From the NCBI RefSeq assembly GCF_900635455.1, contig NZ_LR134116.1:1550001-1614000 (forward strand): DNA of 64,000 bases, read 5' to 3'. The DNA is from Yersinia intermedia. Lineage in GTDB: Bacteria; Pseudomonadota; Gammaproteobacteria; Enterobacterales; Enterobacteriaceae. Under the pieces are notes generated by a model, which was given only the letters and a program-made list of their open reading frames with translations, ran no database searches and was not told the origin of the DNA. This document shows positions 59,337 through 64,000 of the stretch, in pieces. Position 1 is the stretch's first letter. Every line of letters starts with the position of its first letter. Position numbers and translations under genes: made by a program.

Positions 59337-59430
59337 AAAAAAGCCGGTCCAGGACCGGCCGTAACACTAACGATTTATCTGGCTGCATAAGCCACAATGA
59401 GAATAACAGTAAAAATAATGATGATAGCGG
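59337..59430 (-). ncRNA. micF: MicF regulatory RNA
   Basis: On the minus strand the sequence starts GCTATCATCATTA, identical to the 5' end of E. coli MicF, the part that pairs with ompF mRNA. It ends in a terminator hairpin (GCCGGTCC/GGACCGGC) followed by six T. The length of about 94 bases equals E. coli MicF (93). The position, divergent from ompC and between ompC and rcsD, is the same as in E. coli. The 3' part has diverged, but its intrinsic terminator is intact. Confidence 0.92.
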
Positions 59431-59753
59431 GTGTATTATAGCCCTAGTTTATTTTGTTTTACTTATCAATTTGTGCTGCTTATTGTTTTTTTGTAACTCA
59501 CTGTTATTTATATAAATTATATTTATTCTTGACTATGAGTGCTATATTTTTGGTGTTTTCAATATTTGTGAAAGTTCGCTAGTATTTACATTTCGAAATG
59601 CTTTATTGGACATATGAAACATTATCCGTCACTTGGTAGCACTTTCTGTATAGATTAATCCTAATCTTATTCCCACAATAGAGAAACCCCATTGGGATTA
59701 ATTGCTCGAAAGAGCAGTGGCATAATCAAATCTAATAATAGAGGATAATAACG
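59431..59753. promoter_or_regulatory. Divergent ompC/micF promoter region and ompC leader
   Basis: This AT-rich interval should hold the OmpR boxes and promoters for ompC and micF; T-rich stretches with GTAAC and TTATTTATA near 59490-59530 are candidates, but I could not define boxes with confidence. The leader ends with GAGGATAATAACG before the ompC ATG. Confidence 0.5.
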
Positions 59754-60860
59754 ATGAAACTTCGAGTTCTTTCTCTGCTGGTTCCGGCTTTATTAGTCGC
59801 AGGTAGTGCAGGTGCTGCCGAAATTTACAACAAAGACGGTAACAAATTGGACCTGTTCGGTAAAATTGACGGTCTGCACTATTTCTCTGACGATAAGAGC
59901 AAAGATGGTGATCAGTCTTACATGCGTTTTGGCCTGAAAGGCGAAACCCAAATTAATAGCCAATTAACCGGTTATGGTATGTGGGAATATCAGGCAAATC
60001 TAAATAAAGCTGAAAGCCAGGATCAAGGCAACTTCACTCGTGTTGGCTTCGCGGGTCTGAAATTTGCAGATTACGGTTCTCTGGATTACGGTCGTAACTA
60101 CGGTGTGCTATACGACGTAACTTCATGGACTGACGTACTGCCAGAGTTTGGTGGCGATACATACGGTGCGGATAACTTCCTGTCTCAACGTGGTAACGGC
60201 ATGGCGACTTACCGTAACACCAACTTCTTTGGTCTGGTGGATGGCCTGAACTTTGCGCTGCAATATCAGGGCAAAAATGGTAACGGTACTGAAACCAATA
60301 ATGGCCGTGATGTACAAGGCCAGAATGGTGATGGTTACGGTATGTCCGTATCTTACGATCTGGGCTGGGGGGTGAGTGCTTCCGCGGCGATGGCCAGTTC
60401 TCTACGTACTACTGATCAAAATAATCTGAAATTTGGTCACGGTGATCGTGCAGATGCATACACCGGTGGTTTGAAATATGATGCCAACAATGTCTATCTG
60501 GCGGCTAACTATACACAGACTTATAACCTGACCCGTTTCGGTGATTTCAGCAATAGCAACGCTGATGCAGGTTATGCCAACAAAGCGCAAAACATTGAGT
60601 TAGTAGCTCAGTATCAATTTGATTTCGGCTTGCGCCCATCCGTGGCTTACCTGCAATCCAAAGGTAAAGACCTTGGCAACGGCTATGGTGACCAGGATCT
60701 GTTGAAATACGTTGATGTTGGTGCAACTTATGCCTTCAACAAAAACATGTCCACCTACGTTGATTACAAAATCAACCTGTTGGATGAAAACACCTTTACC
60801 AAAAACGCCGGTATCAACACTGATGATATCGTAGCCGTTGGTGTGGTTTACCAGTTCTAA
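59754..60860 (+). CDS. ompC: Outer-membrane porin OmpC
   Basis: A trimeric general porin of the outer membrane, 368 residues. The signal peptide is [21 protein letters not shown] with the mature start [16 protein letters not shown]. Loop 3, which narrows the pore, has [16 protein letters not shown], and the C-terminal strand ends ...AVGVVYQF with the required terminal phenylalanine. Neighbours micF and rcsDBC support ompC rather than ompF. Expression is likely controlled by OmpR and by small RNAs acting on the leader. A strong terminator follows. Confidence 0.95.
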   Translation: MKLRVLSLLVPALLVAGSAGAAEIYNKDGNKLDLFGKIDGLHYFSDDKSKDGDQSYMRFGLKGETQINSQLTGYGMWEYQANLNKAESQDQGNFTRVGFAGLKFADYGSLDYGRNYGVLYDVTSWTDVLPEFGGDTYGADNFLSQRGNGMATYRNTNFFGLVDGLNFALQYQGKNGNGTETNNGRDVQGQNGDGYGMSVSYDLGWGVSASAAMASSLRTTDQNNLKFGHGDRADAYTGGLKYDANNVYLAANYTQTYNLTRFGDFSNSNADAGYANKAQNIELVAQYQFDFGLRPSVAYLQSKGKDLGNGYGDQDLLKYVDVGATYAFNKNMSTYVDYKINLLDENTFTKNAGINTDDIVAVGVVYQF

Positions 60861-60889
60861 TTCTGATTACAAGATAAGTTCTGAGGCAT

Positions 60890-60917
60890 AACGCGGTCAC
60901 TTGGCCGCGTTTTTTTG
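60890..60917 (+). terminator. Terminator of ompC
   Basis: ACGCGG pairs with CCGCGT around TCACTTGG, followed by TTTTTT, 30 bases after the ompC stop. Confidence 0.92.
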
Positions 60918-61157
60918 TGCCAGCCATCATGCGGGTATTGTTAGGGCAGGGTGGTAGCAGGATATTTATGTACCGAAGGCGGTTTTTACGTGCATTGAAA
61001 ACAGCGGGTGATCCATCAAAAGTAGTGCTATTTTTAGCCGTATAGGCTTTTTTTGACCAATTTTGGCGTGAAGTTTAACCAAACGAATCGAATTTCTATT
61101 TTTTCTGAATGAAACACTAGACATATCATCACGCTATAGATGATAATGCTGCCCATT

Positions 61158-61245
61158 GGAAGGATGGCCGAGTGGTTTAAGGCAACGGTCTTGAAAACCG
61201 TCGACTGTAACAGGTCCTAGAGTTCGAATCTCTATCCTTCCGCCA
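61158..61245 (+). tRNA. serT: tRNA-Ser (anticodon UGA)
   Basis: An 88-base tRNA with a 7-bp acceptor stem (GGAAGGA/TCCTTCC), discriminator G, encoded CCA, a 5-bp anticodon stem around CTTGAAA (anticodon TGA at 61192-61194), a long variable arm (TCGACTGTAACAGGTCC region) as required for serine tRNAs, and TTCGAATC in the T loop. It reads UCA codons. Confidence 0.97.
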
Positions 61246-61251
61246 AATTTA

Positions 61252-61285
61252 AAGCCCAAGCTTATTGCAAGCTTGGGCTTTTTTG
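61252..61285 (+). terminator. Terminator of tRNA-Ser
   Basis: AAGCCCAAGCTT and AAGCTTGGGCTT form a perfect 12-bp stem around ATTGC, followed by TTTT. Confidence 0.93.
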
Positions 61286-61375
61286 TTTGTGGTTTTTTCA
61301 GGTATGTTGCTGCTCACGAAGTTGTACCTGTAAGCGTTCTTCTTGGTGCTAGTAACGTTTAATGTCTTCATCCAG

Positions 61376-61591
61376 TTAGACGACCAATATGCCCGCATTA
61401 CCATCGATTTGAACTCTTTGCCCCAACCAAGGTGATAAAGTATCAATGTCCATGCCCACCAGCGTCGGAATGTTAAAGGAACGAGCCAGGATCACGGTGT
61501 GGGAGATGGTGCCACCACTACGTAGTATCAAACCTTTTAATAAGGATTTATCCAGCTCAAGGAATTGACTGGGCGTAAGTTTATCAGCCAT
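61376..61591 (-). pseudogene. Fragment of a PTS enzyme I-like (multiphosphoryl transfer) gene
   Basis: The 71-residue frame reads LTPSQFLELDKSLLKGLILRSGG then TISHTVILARSFNIPTLVGM, which is the phosphohistidine 'swivel' domain of PEP-utilising enzymes (GG-x-TSH-x-AILAR); the family histidine is present (TISHT). A complete enzyme I-type protein has 570 or more residues, and the frame stops just after the domain, so only a fragment remains. It lies about 90 bases after the tRNA-Ser terminator, on the opposite strand. A start with GGAGG just upstream might allow expression of the domain alone, but a remnant of a deleted ptsA/fryA-type gene is the simplest view. Confidence 0.75.
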
Positions 61592-62084
61592 CCCCCCTCC
61601 AGGCTTGTGTCGTTAAAAAAACGTACTTTGGTGCATCGTTGTAAACATATCTTTCGGCCCCTTGCCCCTCTACCGCTATTGCTTCTAAATCAGAGCTGAG
61701 GCGGATTGGAACTATTGTGTGCACTGAACAGTTCTGGGAAACCTCGGTAATAACTCTTCCTATCCCCCTATCGGGTGGTGGGATACGCTCATCTCGTTTC
61801 TAACGTGAGGGTTATAAGGCCGGATAGTGTGATGACAGCGAGGAATTTATAGCCCAAATAAGTTGCAAGTTGACTAAAAAACAATCACGCACATAAAAAA
61901 ATAAAACAGTGTTTTATAAAATTAGCGAAGTTGATCGGCCAATCCTTTTTTTCTTTGCCATAAACTCACCAGAACTGGCAAAAACACAAAGGTTTTCCCA
62001 CAGCGGTAACCGTATGTTACGAAGATTCCCGGAATATTGCCGGGAAGATAACGCCTAATATATGTAGCTATGGGGATGGCAACA
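61592..62084. promoter_or_regulatory. Intergenic region upstream of rhiT
   Basis: No convincing gene. It contains a KdgR-like operator (61899-61921). A frame of about 60 codons on the minus strand (61584-61800) is open but lacks a start and resembles nothing I know; it may be further debris of the PTS fragment. Confidence 0.45.
61899..61921. promoter_or_regulatory. KdgR-like operator
   Basis: AATAAAACAGTGTTTTATAA is nearly palindromic and fits the KdgR consensus of pectin-catabolic genes (AATRAAAYRNYRTTTYATT type). It lies about 165 bases before the rhiT start. KdgR control of rhiT-rhiN is known in Dickeya. Confidence 0.65.
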
Positions 62085-63668
62085 ATGAAAACACGTAAAA
62101 TAGGCCTGTTCAACTATCTTGCCTACGGCTCTGGGGATTTCCTCGGTGCGGGTACCACGGCACTCACTGCTGCCTGGTTACTGTATTTTTACACCACATT
62201 CTGTGGGCTTAGTCCAATCGAAGCCACCTTCATTTTTGCGATGGCAAGGGTTCTTGATGCAGTCGTCAGCCCGCTGATGGGCTATCTGACTGATAACTTT
62301 GGCTCCACTTGGCTGGGCAGACGCTTCGGTCGCCGTAAATTCTTTATCTTGCTGGGTATTCCGCTAGTCTTCAGCTACAGCCTGATGTGGGTAGGCCATA
62401 TGGATTATTGGTACTACCTGCTGACCTATCTGTTCTTTGATGTGGTCTATACCATGATCCTGGTGCCGTATGAAACCTTGGTGCCGGAGATGACGGATGA
62501 TTTTAAGCAAAAAACCAAGTTCTCTGGGGCGCGTATCGGCCTGGCCCAGTTGTCTGCTATTTTGGCGGCATTTTTACCCGGCATTCTGCTCAGTTACTTC
62601 GGTAAAGATAATGCTGTTTCATTTTTCTATTCCAGCCTGGTGTTCTCGATCATCTGTGCCTGCATGTTGACATTGGTCTATTTATTCACCTGGGAGCGCC
62701 CGGCAGAACAAAAATCTGCCGCCGCGCTAGAAGCCGAAAAACAAAAACTCACGCTACTCCAGAGCTTAAAGCGTCTGAATATCGAATTGTCTTCCACACT
62801 GCGTATCCGTATTTTCCGTCAGCACTTGGGGATGTACCTCGGAGGCTATATCGCGCAGGATGTTTTCAACGCCGTGTTCACCTATTACGTGGTATTCGTG
62901 CTGATGCAAAGTGCAGCCACAGCCTCCAACCTGATGGGTACCATGGCCATCATGCAGTTTGTAGCGGTTATCGCCATGATCCCGCTGTGTATCCGCTTTG
63001 GGCCAGCACCGTCTTATCGCGTAGTCATCGTGTTGTTTGGTATGGCGGCAATCTCTTACTCTGTACTGTATTACGCCAACCTCAGTGATGCTTTCTCATT
63101 GCTACTGCTGGTTTCGGGCGTTGCCGGTCTGGGCCGGGGGGGCATCAACTACGTGCCGTGGAATATCTACACCTATATTGCTGATGTGGATGAAGTGATC
63201 ACCGGGCAACGCCGTGAAGGTATATTTGCTGGCATCATGACTTTGACCCGCAAGGCCTCACAGGCTGGTGCGGTGATGCTGGTTGGTATCATCCTGCAAT
63301 TGTCGGGTTTTGTTTCCGGCCAAAGTCAGCAATTACCCGAGGTGAGTCACGCCATTTTGATGATCCTGAGTGTTGGTACCCTAGTGGTGCTGGCGATGGG
63401 CTTCATTGTCTCACTGCGCTTCAAGCTCAACCTGAAAACACACGGTGTGCTGCGCCAGGAAACTGAGAAGATGCGCCTCGCGGGCCGTGTGGTACCTGAC
63501 AACATCATGCCAGAAGCGAGAGCTACCGTCGAAATGCTGGCGGGCATGCCCTATGAATCGCTGTGGGGTAACAACAATATTGGCTACCTCAACCGTAATA
63601 AACCTGCTGCACTGCCATTCCCCAAGGCCACTTCAGGCCAGAAAGCGGCAGGCAGCGTGACACATTGA
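62085..63668 (+). CDS. rhiT: GPH-family transporter, probable rhamnogalacturonide importer RhiT
   Basis: A 527-residue glycoside-pentoside-hexuronide:cation symporter-type protein with about twelve membrane helices. The N-terminal NYLAYGSGDFLGAG, the RRFGRRKFFILLG loop and VPYETLVPEMTDDFKQKTKF are typical of the family. The next gene encodes a GH105 unsaturated rhamnogalacturonyl hydrolase, the pair known as rhiT-rhiN in Dickeya, so uptake of unsaturated rhamnogalacturonides is likely. I chose the ATG at 62085 (MKTRKIGLFN), eight bases after GGGGA; ATGs at 62070 and 62076 are alternatives. A KdgR-like operator lies upstream. Confidence 0.87.
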   Translation: MKTRKIGLFNYLAYGSGDFLGAGTTALTAAWLLYFYTTFCGLSPIEATFIFAMARVLDAVVSPLMGYLTDNFGSTWLGRRFGRRKFFILLGIPLVFSYSLMWVGHMDYWYYLLTYLFFDVVYTMILVPYETLVPEMTDDFKQKTKFSGARIGLAQLSAILAAFLPGILLSYFGKDNAVSFFYSSLVFSIICACMLTLVYLFTWERPAEQKSAAALEAEKQKLTLLQSLKRLNIELSSTLRIRIFRQHLGMYLGGYIAQDVFNAVFTYYVVFVLMQSAATASNLMGTMAIMQFVAVIAMIPLCIRFGPAPSYRVVIVLFGMAAISYSVLYYANLSDAFSLLLLVSGVAGLGRGGINYVPWNIYTYIADVDEVITGQRREGIFAGIMTLTRKASQAGAVMLVGIILQLSGFVSGQSQQLPEVSHAILMILSVGTLVVLAMGFIVSLRFKLNLKTHGVLRQETEKMRLAGRVVPDNIMPEARATVEMLAGMPYESLWGNNNIGYLNRNKPAALPFPKATSGQKAAGSVTH

Positions 63669-63693
63669 TCTTAAAGTGTAAAAGGACCTAACT

Positions 63694-64000
63694 ATGACGG
63701 TATATCCCGTAAAACACAGCCCGTTACTGCGCCAACCGGAACGCATTATCAGCCACCAGGAACTGCAGCAGTTGATTGACCGCCTGGTGAGCAACTTGGT
63801 TAATATCACTGATGAAACAGGTGAGTTCCTGCTACGCCTCGACGATGGCCGGATCATCGATACCAAAGGCTGGGCTGGCTGGGAGTGGACGCACGGCATC
63901 GGTTTGTATGGCATCCACCAGTATTACCGCCAGACCGGCGACGCCAACCTGTGTGGCATCGTTGACGACTGGTTCGCCGCACGCTTTGCCGAAGGTACGC
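63694..64000 (+). CDS. rhiN: Unsaturated rhamnogalacturonyl hydrolase (GH105), N-terminal part
   Basis: The first 102 residues of a glycoside hydrolase family 105 protein (YteR/RhiN type), cut by the window end. These enzymes remove the unsaturated galacturonyl residue from rhamnogalacturonan lyase products. The motif KGWAGWEWTHGIGLYGIHQYYRQTGD near residues 53-78 (read in parts) fits the first helices of the (alpha/alpha)6 barrel. The start follows AAGGA by eight bases and lies 25 bases after the rhiT stop, so the two form an operon. Confidence 0.88.
   Translation, partial: MTVYPVKHSPLLRQPERIISHQELQQLIDRLVSNLVNITDETGEFLLRLDDGRIIDTKGWAGWEWTHGIGLYGIHQYYRQTGDANLCGIVDDWFAARFAEGT

Noticed and set aside
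61584..61800. Open minus-strand stretch of about 60 codons upstream of the enzyme I fragment
   Set aside because: It has no start codon or known similarity, and its length is compatible with chance.

Overview
The window is about 64 kb of enterobacterial chromosome, almost certainly from the genus Yersinia (Y. enterocolitica-like group rather than Escherichia). The evidence is high protein similarity to E. coli throughout, the neighbourhood rcsC/rcsB-rcsD/micF/ompC, men operon next to elaB, yfaZ/yfaY and nrdAB-yfaE/ubiG/gyrA, and several ERIC (IRU) repeats, including one with the extra internal segment described in yersiniae. The species call is inference; I could not run a search.

Layout. 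1-9.3 kb: 3' part of the NADH:quinone oxidoreductase (complex I) operon, nuoG(partial)-H-I-J-K-L-M-N, closed by a clear terminator. 9.4-10.8 kb: an AT-rich orphan ORF and ycdZ, separated by two long palindromes, one containing a consensus CRP site. 10.8-11.5 kb: a long gene-less element bounded by inverted repeats; a shorter relative lies at 27.9-28.2 kb. 11.5-20.0 kb: a gluconate/ketogluconate catabolic region with a divergent layout: idnO-like dehydrogenase, gluconokinase and a YhcH-family protein on the minus strand; a LacI-family regulator, a 2-hydroxyacid dehydrogenase, an MFS transporter, a UPF0303 protein and edd on the plus strand. Operator and CRP-like sites sit in the two control regions. 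20.1-27.9 kb: elaB and the complete menaquinone operon menF-D-H-B-C-E. 28.2-33.4 kb: catalase, YfaZ outer-membrane protein, TyrP tyrosine permease (with two TyrR-like boxes) and the CinA-like YfaY.

33.6-42.2 kb is the most unusual part: four tandem paralogues of a small secreted four-cysteine protein (the first is frameshifted at a run of seven A) lead directly into an 1814-residue protein. That protein carries a FrpC-like Asp-Pro self-processing module, RTX-type glycine repeats, a subtilisin-like (S8) protease domain with His, Asn and Ser in place but Glu where Asp is expected, and a P-domain. The short spacings indicate one operon. No type I secretion genes are in the window. Ecotin, a periplasmic serine-protease inhibitor, follows in the opposite direction.

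42.9-51 kb: an ERIC element touching the yfaE stop, then yfaE-nrdB-nrdA (ribonucleotide reductase, with NrdR and DnaA boxes upstream), a second ERIC, ubiG, and gyrA with a wild-type quinolone-determining region. 51-59 kb: the Rcs phosphorelay (rcsC convergent with rcsD-rcsB), with ERIC-derived tandem repeats between the two arms, and an MFS transporter. 59.3-61.3 kb: micF small RNA, ompC porin and tRNA-Ser(UGA). 61.4-64 kb: a fragment of a PTS enzyme I-like gene, a KdgR-like operator, the GPH-family transporter rhiT and the start of rhiN (unsaturated rhamnogalacturonyl hydrolase), pointing to uptake and breakdown of pectin-derived oligosaccharides.
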